This document shows positions 44,369 through 54,305 of a stretch of DNA of 64,000 nt, piece after piece. Position 1 is the stretch's first letter, and each line of letters opens with the position of its first letter. The notes under the pieces were generated by a model. The model was not told the origin of the DNA. It was given only the letters and a program-made list of their open reading frames with translations, and ran no database searches. Position numbers and translations under genes: made by a program. The stretch lies in the NCBI GenBank assembly GCA_022402465.1, contig JAKRSH010000034.1, positions 62,001 through 126,000 on the forward strand. The letters are read 5' to 3'. This DNA is from Leptospiraceae bacterium (GTDB taxonomy: Bacteria > Spirochaetota > Leptospiria > Leptospirales > Leptospiraceae).

Positions 44369-47300
44369 TTATACCACAAATTCTCGTAATTCTTCACCAA
44401 CTGTATAATAAACAGTTCTTGCCCCAAGGATTTCGAGAATCGTTTTTAGAATTTCAGGGCTTGGATCAACACTAAAATGTGGATGTGCCTTGATCACTCG
44501 CTTGGGACTTCCATCTCCCGAAAGATGAAAGAAAACACTGGATGAGCCCTTGCTGCTTCCAAGGATATCATTCAATTTTTTAATTGTATCTAGTTGTGGA
44601 TGGGTTCCAAGATCTATCTTGATATGAATCGCTTTCTCCATCTTTTCTTCCAACTTAGCGTCTGTTAGTTCTTCGACGCTATTTACAATAATCTGCCCCT
44701 TGGTTTCTGATTCTCCCACTTCCACTTTCTCAAGCATACCTTTTAAGAATAATGCCTTACCTTCAATAAGCAAATGCTTAGACTCTTGGTAGGATTTAGA
44801 AAAACAAACACAATCAATTTCACCTGTTTCATCTTCGATAACAAAATTAGCGAACTCATCACCCTTCTTGGTTAATTTTGTTTCCTTCTTAGTTATGATT
44901 CCAAGAATATCTACCTTGGTCTTGGATTTGATATCTTCCAAATTCTCAATCTTGGTAAATTTCAATTGCTTTAATTGTGTCTTGTACTGATCCAAAGGAT
45001 GCCCAGAAAAATAAAGACCAGTCATCTCTCTTTCTTTTCTAAGAATATGGTCGAATTCCCATTCTACTGATTCCTTAGGAAGATTAAGTTGCATAGCAGG
45101 AGCATGGGCACCAAAGAGAGAAAATTGACCTTCTTGTGCTAATTCTTGTTCCTTGGCTGCAAAAGATAGTATGGTATCTACAGATTCAAAAAGACATTTC
45201 CGAGTATATTGGAAGCTATCTAGAGCTCCGCTACATATTAAACTTTCGATAACTTTTTTATTGCAGAGGCGTATATCTAAATTCTTAATAAAGTCTTCTA
45301 TGCTAGTAAACTTACTGTGCTTATTTCTTTTTTGTATGATTTCATTGCCTGCAAGATCTCCCACTCCTTTGATGGATGCTAGGCCAAAGCGAATTTTATG
45401 ATCACCAGTGATACTAAAATTTACGTCTGATTCATTTACATCAGGACTTGAAATTGCAATTCCCATATCCTTGGCGTTGTTGATGTATTTTACAAGATCA
45501 CTTGCTTTACCATTTGCTGTAGCTAGCAGTGCAGCCATATATTCTGTTGTATAATTGGCTTTAAGATAAGCTGTTTGGTAGGTAATCATCGCATAAGCAA
45601 CAGAATGCGATTTGTTGAATCCATATTCTGCAAATGTTTCCATTTGCTCAAAAAGTTCAGTAGCTATCTTGACAGATATTTTTCTTTCTTCTGCCCCTTT
45701 AATGAATTTTTCTTTGTAGTATGGGATTTCTTTAATCTTTTTCTTCGCCATAACCTTACGTAGACCATCGGATTCACCCGCAGTGAAACCACCAATGATC
45801 CTAGAAATACTCATCACCTGCTCTTGGTAGACAATGACTCCATAGGTTTCTTCTAGTGCTGGGATTAGATCTGGGTGTTGGTAATGAACTGGTTTTTTCT
45901 TACTCTTTCTATCTAAGTATTCATCCAACATCCCAGCATTCATAGGACCTGGACGATATAAGGCAATCAAGGCAACAATCTCTTCGAAGCTTTGAACCTG
46001 TGCCTTGGCAACAAGATCAGTGATACCAGAAGATTCTAACTGAAAAACTCCCTTTGTATTCGCTTTGCGAAGAAGGGAGTAGGTTGGCGCATCATCTAAA
46101 GGAAGTTGATCAATTTCAATTTGGATATTCTTGTGTTCTTTGATTAGGTTTAAACAATAATTAATGGTCGTTAGGTTTTTAAGGCCTAAAATATCCATCT
46201 TGATTAGTCCAACAAGCTCAAGCATGTTCTTATCATACTGGGTCACTATGGATCGTTTGGATTTGTCCTTTTCCGCAACAGTTGCAAGAGGGACTATATC
46301 TTCCAGAGGAGAAGGTGAAATTACAACTCCCGCCGCATGCCTACCAGGTTGGCGAAAGTTTCCTTCCAGTTTATGGGCTATTTGGAATACTTTTTTATTT
46401 AAATCATTTCGATTGATAATTTTCTTAAGGTCTTCCGATTTGATAAGTGCACTATCAAGACTAATTCCTAACTCTTTGGGAAAAGCCTTGGTCATTTCAT
46501 TGGACTCCGCGAAGGAAACATTGAAAACACGAGCTACATCTTTTAAGGCAGCTTTGGCGGCAAGTGATCCAAAGGTAATAATCTGACCAACCTTATCTTC
46601 TCCATATTTTTGTCGGATGTAATTGATTACTTCTTCTCTACGATCCATGCAAAAGTCGGTATCAATATCAGGCATTTCTTTACGGTCAGGATTTAGGAAT
46701 CTTTCAAAGAGCAGAGAGTATTTTAACGGATCGACATCAGTTATGCCAACTCCATAGGCAACAATAGACCCAGCTGCCGATCCTCTTCCTGGTCCAACTG
46801 GAATACCTGCCGATTTTGCATAATTGATATAGTCTTGAACTATAAGAAAGTATCCTGCAAAATTCATGTTACGAATTGTACTCATCTCAAATTCATAACG
46901 TGATTGGATCTCTGGACTAATTTCCTTGTATCTCTTCTTTAATCCTTGTTCTGTGATCTTTTCTAGGTAAGACTGAGCATCAAAGCCTTCTGGAACTGGA
47001 AACTCGGGAAGTAGAGGAGTCCCAAAACTTAAATTCAAATCACATTTGTCGCGAATCTCAAGTGTATGGAAAAATGCTTCTGGGTTATCAGGGAAAAGAC
47101 GCATCATTTCTTGGGGATTTTTTACATAGAATTCTGAATTAAAACCAAGTCGCATCTCATCATCGATTTTCTTCTGCATACCTATTCTAAGTAAAATGTT
47201 CTGTGCTTCCTGGTCATCTTTAGATAAGAAATGGGAATCATTGGTTAGAACTGTTTTAATACCTAGCTTCTTGGAAAATTCTAAAATTTTTCGTGCTACG

Positions 47301-47860
47301 ATTGCCTGTTCAGGAATTCCATGGTTTTGGATTTCAAGATAGAAGTCTTCTTTCCCAAAGATTTCATTTAATTTGCCTGCAAGTTGGAAACTTTGTTCTT
47401 CTTTGCCTTCTAGAATCTTTTTATTTACTTCCCCAGCAAGACAGGCAGTTAAGCAAATTAAACCTTCACTGTTATGTGAGAGTAGGTCGTAGTCAATTCT
47501 TGCCTTACGATAGAATCCTTCTGTATAAGACCTGGAGGCAAGTTTGATAATGTTTTTGTAACCGGCTTCATTCTTGGCAAGGAGGATGAGATGGTAGGCT
47601 CCTCCATCTGCAATCTGATCGAGTTCCTCTTCTTTATTTCGAGAAGGGGTAACATAGAACTCACAGCCTAATATGGGTTTGATGCCTTCTTTTTTGGCTT
47701 GGTTGTAGAACTCAATTGCACCATACATATTGCCATGGTCAGTAATGGCAACGCTGGACATTCCAGACTCTTTCACCTTTTTCATGAGATCTGGGATACG
47801 AATGGCTCCATCCAGCATGGAATAGGTAGTATGTAGGTGTAAATGTGTGAAATCTTCCAT
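44369..47860 (-). CDS. dnaE: DNA polymerase III subunit alpha
   Basis: A 1163-residue replicative polymerase of the DnaE1 type. N-terminal PHP domain ([35 protein letters not shown]) with metal ligands apparently intact. Catalytic core [15 protein letters not shown] and [24 protein letters not shown] (Asp-x-Asp), and [17 protein letters not shown]. Near residues 970-1050 an OB-fold ([37 protein letters not shown]). No exonuclease domain inserts in PHP, so it is not PolC. It stands alone between convergent and gatB genes. Confidence 0.97.
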   Translation of the reverse strand: MEDFTHLHLHTTYSMLDGAIRIPDLMKKVKESGMSSVAITDHGNMYGAIEFYNQAKKEGIKPILGCEFYVTPSRNKEEELDQIADGGAYHLILLAKNEAGYKNIIKLASRSYTEGFYRKARIDYDLLSHNSEGLICLTACLAGEVNKKILEGKEEQSFQLAGKLNEIFGKEDFYLEIQNHGIPEQAIVARKILEFSKKLGIKTVLTNDSHFLSKDDQEAQNILLRIGMQKKIDDEMRLGFNSEFYVKNPQEMMRLFPDNPEAFFHTLEIRDKCDLNLSFGTPLLPEFPVPEGFDAQSYLEKITEQGLKKRYKEISPEIQSRYEFEMSTIRNMNFAGYFLIVQDYINYAKSAGIPVGPGRGSAAGSIVAYGVGITDVDPLKYSLLFERFLNPDRKEMPDIDTDFCMDRREEVINYIRQKYGEDKVGQIITFGSLAAKAALKDVARVFNVSFAESNEMTKAFPKELGISLDSALIKSEDLKKIINRNDLNKKVFQIAHKLEGNFRQPGRHAAGVVISPSPLEDIVPLATVAEKDKSKRSIVTQYDKNMLELVGLIKMDILGLKNLTTINYCLNLIKEHKNIQIEIDQLPLDDAPTYSLLRKANTKGVFQLESSGITDLVAKAQVQSFEEIVALIALYRPGPMNAGMLDEYLDRKSKKKPVHYQHPDLIPALEETYGVIVYQEQVMSISRIIGGFTAGESDGLRKVMAKKKIKEIPYYKEKFIKGAEERKISVKIATELFEQMETFAEYGFNKSHSVAYAMITYQTAYLKANYTTEYMAALLATANGKASDLVKYINNAKDMGIAISSPDVNESDVNFSITGDHKIRFGLASIKGVGDLAGNEIIQKRNKHSKFTSIEDFIKNLDIRLCNKKVIESLICSGALDSFQYTRKCLFESVDTILSFAAKEQELAQEGQFSLFGAHAPAMQLNLPKESVEWEFDHILRKEREMTGLYFSGHPLDQYKTQLKQLKFTKIENLEDIKSKTKVDILGIITKKETKLTKKGDEFANFVIEDETGEIDCVCFSKSYQESKHLLIEGKALFLKGMLEKVEVGESETKGQIIVNSVEELTDAKLEEKMEKAIHIKIDLGTHPQLDTIKKLNDILGSSKGSSSVFFHLSGDGSPKRVIKAHPHFSVDPSPEILKTILEILGARTVYYTVGEELREFVV

Positions 47861-47937
47861 AGATAAAAAGGCTATGGAGACATAGTTCTAAAAAAAACCA
47901 GAAAGGTCAACTCATGCCTCGCAGGATCTTCCAAGAA

Positions 47938-49395
47938 TTAAGTATTTTTTTGAGGTGCTGGTCCCAATTTTTGAAGCAACAGATCGTTGACTGTTTTGGG
48001 GTCAGCTTTACCCTTGGTCTCTTTCATAACCGCACCAACCAAGGCACCTAAGGCTCTATCCTTGCCCGCCTTATACGAATTAACTGATTCTTGGTTGGAT
48101 TCGAGAACCTGGTCAACAATTCGTTCGATTTCTTTGTCATCACGAACCACTTTTAGTCCTTTAGCTTCTACTATCTCTTCTGGACTATTTGTACTCGTAA
48201 GCATTTCTTCAAACACAGTTTTCGCAATTTTTCCTGAGATTTCGCCTTGGTTAATAAGAGCTATTAGCTTACCAATTCTTTCAGGACCCACAGAAAATTT
48301 ATCGATTGAGATGCTTTCCTTGTTTACAATACCAAGTACTTCGTCCTTGACCCAGTTAGATGTTTTCTTGGGATCTTTGGAAATTTGCAAGGCTGACTCA
48401 TAGTATTCCGAAATCTCTCTTTCGGAAGTTAAAACTTCAGCATCGTATTCTGGCAATTGAAGTTCTTCCATAAAGCGAAGCTTTTTCTTGGAAGGAAGTT
48501 CTGGTAGAGAAGATCGTATAGCTTCAATTTTTTCCTGAGGTATTTCGAATGCTGGAAGATCTGGTTCTGGGAAATAGCGATAGTCATGGCTCATTTCCTT
48601 GGATCTCATAGGAACTGTCTTGAGTAAGCTTGCATCCCAAAGTTTGGTCATTTGCTTAAAAGATTCACCACGGGAGTAAACATCTTTCTGCCACTCCACC
48701 TCGTAATCTATCGCTTGTCGAACTGCCTTAAATGAGTTTAAATTTTTAATTTCAATTCGTGTACGAAATTCTTTGTCGCCCCTTGGACGTATGGAAACGT
48801 TCGCATCACAGCGCAGAGAACCTTCTTCCATATTGCAATCGGAAACTCTCACATAACGAAGGATAGATTTTAAATTATTCAAATATACGTAAGCTTCTTC
48901 AGAGGATCTCATCTCAGGTTCTGAGACGATTTCTATAAGAGGGGTCCCAGCTCTGTTTAAATCGACATAGGATTTATTGATGGAAGAATCATGGGAGTGG
49001 ATTAATTTACCAGCATCCTCTTCCATATGAATTCGAGTCAGGTTTACAAATTTTTCTGAACCATCCTTCAAGGCTATCTTAACACCGCCTCCCGTTGCGT
49101 ACGGTTTGTCATATTGGGAAATCTGATAACCCTTGGGTAAATCTGGATAGAAATAATTCTTACGATCGAATTTAGTAAAATTCGCAATCTTGCATTCTAA
49201 TGCAAGTCCCGCTGTAATCGCCTTATCAAGTACATCTTCATTGAGAACTGGTAGTGCTCCTGGTAATGCCGCACAAACCGTTGCAACATGAGTATTGGGA
49301 CTGCCGCCAAATGAAGCTGCAGCTGGGGAAAAAATTTTTGATTTTGTGTCCAACTGGACATGGACTTCTAATCCAATAATAACTTCGTAATCCAA
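47938..49395 (-). CDS. gatB: Aspartyl/glutamyl-tRNA amidotransferase subunit B
   Basis: A 485-residue GatB, the subunit that binds tRNA and kinases of the GatCAB complex turning Glu-tRNA(Gln) or Asp-tRNA(Asn) into Gln/Asn-t[86 protein letters not shown], and the YqeY-like C-terminal domain ([25 protein letters not shown]). The TTG at 49395 is chosen because GAGGA precedes it and the family starts here; a longer in-frame start at 49446 adds 17 unlikely residues. gatA and gatC are not in the window. Confidence 0.95.
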   Translation of the reverse strand: MDYEVIIGLEVHVQLDTKSKIFSPAAASFGGSPNTHVATVCAALPGALPVLNEDVLDKAITAGLALECKIANFTKFDRKNYFYPDLPKGYQISQYDKPYATGGGVKIALKDGSEKFVNLTRIHMEEDAGKLIHSHDSSINKSYVDLNRAGTPLIEIVSEPEMRSSEEAYVYLNNLKSILRYVRVSDCNMEEGSLRCDANVSIRPRGDKEFRTRIEIKNLNSFKAVRQAIDYEVEWQKDVYSRGESFKQMTKLWDASLLKTVPMRSKEMSHDYRYFPEPDLPAFEIPQEKIEAIRSSLPELPSKKKLRFMEELQLPEYDAEVLTSEREISEYYESALQISKDPKKTSNWVKDEVLGIVNKESISIDKFSVGPERIGKLIALINQGEISGKIAKTVFEEMLTSTNSPEEIVEAKGLKVVRDDKEIERIVDQVLESNQESVNSYKAGKDRALGALVGAVMKETKGKADPKTVNDLLLQKLGPAPQKNT

Positions 49396-49495
49396 GGGTT
49401 CCTCTTTTTTCGATTGCCTGAGTCCACTTTTGCAAAGGAAAGACAATCGAAAAGTAAAAAAGAAGTAAAACTTCTCTTTAGGTCATAAACTTAAG

Positions 49496-49711
49496 CTAGT
49501 CTTTTTTCTTGGAAATGGAATTTGCAATTGCTATCCAAATCTGAGGTAGATAAGAACCTACCAAAATCATTCCTAGACCGAAGAGGGTTTCCTTAGTATG
49601 AAGGGATCTCTCTTGGTTGAATTTGAACAATCCAACATTGATGATAGATACATACCATCCAGAAACCATTAAGACAAATCCTATCAATTGAGGTAGAGCA
49701 TATTTAAACAT
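49496..49711 (-). CDS. Small hypothetical membrane protein
   Basis: A 71-residue protein with two hydrophobic segments (LPQLIGFVLMVSGWYVSIINVG and FGLGMILVGSYLPQIWIAIAN) and a basic end (SISKKKD). It lies 11 bases after the aldehyde dehydrogenase gene on the same strand, so it is likely co-transcribed. No family was recognised. Confidence 0.6.
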   Translation of the reverse strand: MFKYALPQLIGFVLMVSGWYVSIINVGLFKFNQERSLHTKETLFGLGMILVGSYLPQIWIAIANSISKKKD

Positions 49712-49722
49712 AATTGTGATTC

Positions 49723-51252
49723 CTATAAGAAAAATTTAGTAGTTAGATTTACCATTCTTCTCACAAAATTCGTGTAAGGTGGATACATCATTTTGATTGA
49801 ACTAATGGGAGCTTGCTTGAGAATCGATCTTTCGTGAGAAAATTGTTTGAAGCCAAAAATTCCATGGTAGCTCCCCATTCCCGAATGGTTTACTCCTCCG
49901 AAAGGAAGATTAGGATTCACCAAGTGAATGATGACATCATTGATAACAGCACCACCCGAAGAAGTTGACTTTAGTAAGGTTTTGATTTTGTCCTTCGCCT
50001 TGGAAAATATATACATAGCAAGTGGTTTTGGTTTGCTATTGATGAAATCAATCACTTCAGATTGGTCCTTGTAAGTGATAATTGGGAGTACAGGCCCAAA
50101 AATCTCGTCATGCATAATTCTAGAATGTTCAGGAAGCCCTGATACTATAGTGGGAGAAATGAAGTTATCGGATGAATTAAAATCCCCACCCATTTCAATT
50201 TTTGCACCCATTTTAACTGCTTCATTTACATAACTAGTAACTCTCTCATAGTTTCTTGCATTTATCATTCTGCAAAAATCTTGGGAATTGGATTTGTTTT
50301 CGGAGTTGGAACCAAAGAATTTATTGACAGATAATTTTGCTGCACTTACAAATTCTTCTTTCTTGGACTCTGGCACAAATAGATAATCAGGTGCAACACA
50401 AGTCTGACCAGCATTCAAAAACTTACCCCAAACAATAGACTCAGCCGCATGCTTGATATTTGCTTCCTCAGTAAGGATTGCAGGAGATTTGCCACCTAAC
50501 TCAAGAGTAACTGAAGTTAAATTCTTTGCAGCTTTTTCCATAATGATTTTGCCAACATGAGTCGAGCCAGTAAAGAATATATGATCGAAAGGAAGATCGT
50601 TTAAAAGTCCGGACACTTTGTAGTCTCCCTCGAAGACAGCAACTTCATCCTCTGAAAAAATTTCTGCTAAGATTTCTTTAGTAAGTTTAGATGTTGCCGG
50701 TGTAAATTCAGATGGCTTTAAAATTACTGTATTCCCAGCAGCAACCGCAGCAAGAATTGGAGCAAATGCTAGATGAAAAGGATAGTTCCATGGAGAAATA
50801 ATTAGCACACGACCTTTTGGCTCGTAATGAATTTCAGATTTTGCACCAAACATTGTTATAGGTGAAGCAACTCTCTGTGGTTTCATCCAATATTTGAGAT
50901 GTCGGATTGCATCTTTGGCCTCACCAATAGTTGGTAAGATTTCTGAAATATCAGTTTCTGCTTCCGATTTGTTAAAATCTTTTCTAAGTGCTTCTTGGAT
51001 TTTGGTTTTATTTTTAAGTATAGATTCTTGTATTTTCTTGAGCTTTTCTATTCGCTCAGCTGCAGTAGAATGTCTTAATTTTAAGGCAGTTTCTCTTTGA
51101 GCATGAAAGATTTTGTGAATTGCTTTAATGCTTTTTTCATCTAGTGGTGTTTCTTTAGATTTTCCCATGCTTGACTTAACACTGATGCCTGTCTTGGATC
51201 TAATCTTAGTTCCTGAGTTGGATGATGGTTTACGAGCTGCCTGAGTTGCCAT
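49723..51252 (-). CDS. Aldehyde dehydrogenase family protein
   Basis: A 509-residue NAD(P)+-dependent aldehyde dehydrogenase of the class 3 type (fatty-aldehyde-like): [47 protein letters not shown] (general base Glu), [14 protein letters not shown] (nucleophile Cys), [38 protein letters not shown]. The first about 40 residues are an unusual Ser/Lys/Arg-rich tail. The C-terminus ([15 protein letters not shown]) is amphipathic and may associate with membrane. It is followed by a small membrane protein gene. Confidence 0.9.
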   Translation of the reverse strand: MATQAARKPSSNSGTKIRSKTGISVKSSMGKSKETPLDEKSIKAIHKIFHAQRETALKLRHSTAAERIEKLKKIQESILKNKTKIQEALRKDFNKSEAETDISEILPTIGEAKDAIRHLKYWMKPQRVASPITMFGAKSEIHYEPKGRVLIISPWNYPFHLAFAPILAAVAAGNTVILKPSEFTPATSKLTKEILAEIFSEDEVAVFEGDYKVSGLLNDLPFDHIFFTGSTHVGKIIMEKAAKNLTSVTLELGGKSPAILTEEANIKHAAESIVWGKFLNAGQTCVAPDYLFVPESKKEEFVSAAKLSVNKFFGSNSENKSNSQDFCRMINARNYERVTSYVNEAVKMGAKIEMGGDFNSSDNFISPTIVSGLPEHSRIMHDEIFGPVLPIITYKDQSEVIDFINSKPKPLAMYIFSKAKDKIKTLLKSTSSGGAVINDVIIHLVNPNLPFGGVNHSGMGSYHGIFGFKQFSHERSILKQAPISSIKMMYPPYTNFVRRMVNLTTKFFL

Positions 51253-51368
51253 AAATTTAAGAATCTCCCTTTCTTAAAGTAAAGCAAGCTTTCCTAGTCT
51301 TAGCAAGCGATTTTTTGAAAAATTCTACCCAAACCAAGACCAAATTTCAAAGTGGAAGAACTACATTC

Positions 51369-51440
51369 GCCTCGGTAGTTCAACGGATAGAACATCGGTC
51401 TTCGGAACCGATAGTGGGGGTTCGATTCCCTCCCGAGGTA
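51369..51440 (+). tRNA. tRNA-Arg (TCG)
   Basis: A 72-base cloverleaf with acceptor GCCTCGG/CCGAGGT, anticodon loop CTTCGGA, discriminator A, and no encoded CCA. A decayed MscS gene starts 55 bases downstream, so the tRNA 3' side may be an old recombination site. Confidence 0.92.
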
Positions 51441-51495
51441 AAATTCGCAATGTCTTGGTTTGCAGGCTTGGAATTTTTTATTTTTGATGAACTGA

Positions 51496-52104
51496 AATAG
51501 CTTCCGTTCTGGTTTAAATTTATCAATATTTTTAGCTGGATCTGCAGCACTTCTGGTTGGGGTTGGATTAGGTTTACAAAATCTTTTTAATGATTATATC
51601 TCAAGAATGATTAATCTGTTTGATTCAACGATCAAAGTTGGTGATGTAATAGACATTAACAAATTTGTTTGTGAAGTGAAAGAAATAAATCTAAGAACAT
51701 CCCTAGTTCTTACTAGAGATGATAAATGTATTGTTCTTCCAAATTCGCATTTAACTGCAAATCAAATTATCAATTGGACACATAACACAATTGCTTCTCG
51801 ATTTGATGTTAAAACAGGAGTTGCCTATAGCTCAGATCTACCTTTAGTAAAAAAGATATTAATCGAATCAATAGGGAATGATACCAGAATATTAAAATAT
51901 CCAAGTCCTTTTGTTAGATTACTGAATCATGGTAAATCTACTATAGGATTCGGACTATACTTTTGGACAAATGACGTTTTTAGAGTGGAAAATATTAAAA
52001 GTAATCTTAGAGAAAGAATTACATTTATCTTTCGTGAGAATCAAGTTGAAATTCCTTTCCCACAAAGACTTGTTTATAGTAAAAATCTGGATGAAAAGAA
52101 ATAA
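51496..52104 (+). pseudogene. 5'-truncated mechanosensitive channel (MscS family)
   Basis: The open frame after a TGA at 51493-51495 encodes GLNLSIFLAGSAALLVGVGL, the pore-lining third helix of MscS channels, then LGLQNLFNDYISRM and the beta-domain (VGDVIDINKFVCEVKEINLRT, DDKCIVLPNSHLTANQIINW, SRFDVKTGVAYSSDLPL). The first two membrane helices and a start codon before the pore helix are missing; the first ATG (51607) lies after the pore helix and would give a 165-residue soluble fragment. Probably inactive remains truncated beside tRNA-Arg. Confidence 0.7.
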
Positions 52105-52206
52105 TCATATCATTGTGTTAGTCTTTTTATATTTAATAAGGATGAATCTCCTGCGAGAAATGGATTTTGAATTTTTTAACAATATTTTGAATAATGAAGG
52201 ATAACT

Positions 52207-52641
52207 ATGAAAGAAATGGAACAAAGCAATACTAAAATCAATAAAGGAATTCCTAATGGGCTAGTTTGGGGAACGCTACTATTCGGATGTTATCTATATT
52301 TGTTCTTCTTCATAGGGATTTATTTTTTTTGGTCAAATAAAGATATAAAATCATTTATGGATTTCTTTTTTTTAGTTCTCGGTTCTGCGGGATATCTTTC
52401 TGTTTCTGGAATCTTATTTTTTGTAGTTCTTTATTATTCTATTATATTTATCTGGAAAGACCCTAATTTTAAACAAAGTATCAAGAATAATTGGCCAGTG
52501 ATTCTTGCTTTTTTTTATCCACTGATTCCGAATCTGCCAGGGCCTATAGATGAAGGAATTCTTTCTATTGTAATGTTTATTATCCGTGTGATTTTGTTTT
52601 TTAAAACTGGAAAGACTATCAAAGACACCAACAAGAATTAA
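52207..52641 (+). CDS. Hypothetical membrane protein
   Basis: A 144-residue protein with about four hydrophobic segments (GTLLFGCYLYLFFFIGIYFF, FFFLVLGSAGYLSVSGILFF, WPVILAFFYPLIPNLPG, GILSIVMFIIRVILFF). The start has AAGGA upstream. No family was recognised. It lies 102 bases after the MscS remnant; the intervening stretch holds no gene. Confidence 0.6.
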   Translation: MKEMEQSNTKINKGIPNGLVWGTLLFGCYLYLFFFIGIYFFWSNKDIKSFMDFFFLVLGSAGYLSVSGILFFVVLYYSIIFIWKDPNFKQSIKNNWPVILAFFYPLIPNLPGPIDEGILSIVMFIIRVILFFKTGKTIKDTNKN

Positions 52642-52703
52642 AAAACAATCTATACTTTAATTTAGATATCCTATATTTTAAATAAACTTATCTAGGTTCT
52701 CAA

Positions 52704-53042
52704 TTAAATCCTGCTTTCACCAATTAAAATCAATTTCATGTTTCCTTTGCACTTATAAGTTAAGAAAATAAGATACGGAGCAAAAAACATAATTCCTGCT
52801 ACAGAAGCAATTCCAGCAAGAGCCAAGGCTTGAATTGTAAAATGTTCTCTCCAGGCAAGCCATAGTGCTGAAAGAATTAAATAGCAAGTAAAATCTAAGT
52901 TAAATTGACCAGACCAAGTAAGGGAAGCTATCTCTCCAAAAAAAATTGGAATCAAAGACCAACCATGGTTGTATCCAACAATAAAAGTAACAGAAAGAAT
53001 GGCAATAGTCATAAGGACTAAGATCGCTCGAAATAGGTTCAT
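52704..53042 (-). CDS. Hypothetical membrane protein
   Basis: A 112-residue protein with three hydrophobic segments (AILVLMTIAILSVTFIVGY, FTCYLILSALWLAWREHF, LALAGIASVAGIMFFAPYLIFL) and the soluble loop IFFGEIASLTWSGQFNLDF, typical of small conserved membrane proteins of unknown function. No partner is visible nearby. Confidence 0.6.
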   Translation of the reverse strand: MNLFRAILVLMTIAILSVTFIVGYNHGWSLIPIFFGEIASLTWSGQFNLDFTCYLILSALWLAWREHFTIQALALAGIASVAGIMFFAPYLIFLTYKCKGNMKLILIGESRI

Positions 53043-53152
53043 GTTTATCTCCTAAAGATATTATTTATAAACTTTTAATATTATAGAGTTTCTGAAAGTA
53101 AATGCAATAACCTCCAAGGTAATATCTAAATTTTTTTGTGATTTATTTTCAA

Positions 53153-53950
53153 TCATTCATAAAAAAGTTTCTTAGTAGCTTCATCAGATGGATAAAATAG
53201 TTCCACTCTTAACTCCTGAACTGTTAAATCCAAGGCTGTTCCGAGTGTAGTGATCATGGTAAAAAAATTTGCAATTGTATTCTCTTTTTTAAAACTAAGA
53301 TTAATATATGGTAGACTTGCATCCATTTGAAGTGAAAAGGAAGTTGTCTTGTTCTTTACTTGAGTTATTTCATTGTAAAGCTTTACTAAATCATTATTCT
53401 GAGTTTCAATAATTTCATTCATTAGTCTACTTAGTAAAAATTGTTCTATAAAATTCCAATTCTGGGTGTAATTTCTCAAACCGTCCTTGGCAAATAAAAT
53501 TTTAAAACTATTATTGTACTTATTTCTATTATTTGGTCCCAAGAACTTCTCTATCATTTTTTCAAATCCATTGTTCTTTAAAAGAATATTGTATTTCTGA
53601 TCGACTACTATACCTGGAAATGGCTCATGCTTGGTTAAAATGCTTTGTATTGCTTGGTGAACTGTGGCTAGCTTAGAAGAACTGAGAGGTTCTTCTGAGA
53701 ATTCTGCCGAAAAACCTGCTGCTCTTAGAAATGCATTTCGGTGTCTAAGGGATAATTTTAATGTATTGGAAATCCGAACTATCAAATCTCGACTTGGTTT
53801 CGATTTTCCTGTTTCTATAAAACTCAAATGCTTGGAGGATATTCCAACATTTAAAGCGAGATCCATTTGGCTGATTCTATTCAGCTTGCGCCAAAATTGT
53901 ATTAAATTGCCTATGTCTTGGTTTTTCTTAAGGGATATCAGAGGAATCAA
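53153..53950 (-). CDS. XRE-family regulator with MmyB-like ligand-binding domain
   Basis: A 265-residue protein: an N-terminal helix-turn-helix (WRKLNRISQMDLALNVGISSKHLSFIETGKSKPSRDLIVRISNTL, residues 20-65) and a C-terminal MmyB-type domain (ILTKHEPFPGIVVDQKYNILLKNNGFEKMI, then LPYINLSFKKENTIANFFTMITTLGTALDLTVQEL). Proteins of this type regulate nearby redox or metabolic genes; the ligand is unknown. It is the last minus-strand gene before a 0.35-kb gap. Confidence 0.8.
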   Translation of the reverse strand: MIPLISLKKNQDIGNLIQFWRKLNRISQMDLALNVGISSKHLSFIETGKSKPSRDLIVRISNTLKLSLRHRNAFLRAAGFSAEFSEEPLSSSKLATVHQAIQSILTKHEPFPGIVVDQKYNILLKNNGFEKMIEKFLGPNNRNKYNNSFKILFAKDGLRNYTQNWNFIEQFLLSRLMNEIIETQNNDLVKLYNEITQVKNKTTSFSLQMDASLPYINLSFKKENTIANFFTMITTLGTALDLTVQELRVELFYPSDEATKKLFYE

Positions 53951-54305
53951 TCAATACCTATCCGTGAATTCGTTTTCCTTATAAGAATCCTAATTTCAAT
54001 GTACCAATCAAGAAAAATTTATTTGTCTTATCAAAGGTGCAAATTGTAAACTTAAAATAGAACTACTCTACTGAGATTCAATTATATTAAAGTAGCTAAC
54101 AAATCAATTCTTCTATAGTATATGAATTTTGAATATTTTAAAATAACTTACAAAAAGTAGATAAATTATTTATAAAACATCTTAAATATTTGATTTTTTA
54201 ATACGTTTTAAAGGAATAAATCTTTTTTTTAATTGATTATTTAGAAATTTAAATAGAAAATGCTATTCTATTAGTTTTGTGCTATGCAATGAAACTAGAA
54301 TATTC
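53951..54305. other. AT-rich intergenic stretch
   Basis: Very AT-rich, divergent promoter region between the XRE regulator and the sensor kinase. No gene, RNA or convincing operator was recognised. A GTG at 54279 is in frame with the kinase but lacks a ribosome binding site. Confidence 0.4.

Noticed and set aside
51315-51500. Open frame across tRNA-Arg(TCG)
   Set aside because: It overlaps a complete cloverleaf and has no coding character.
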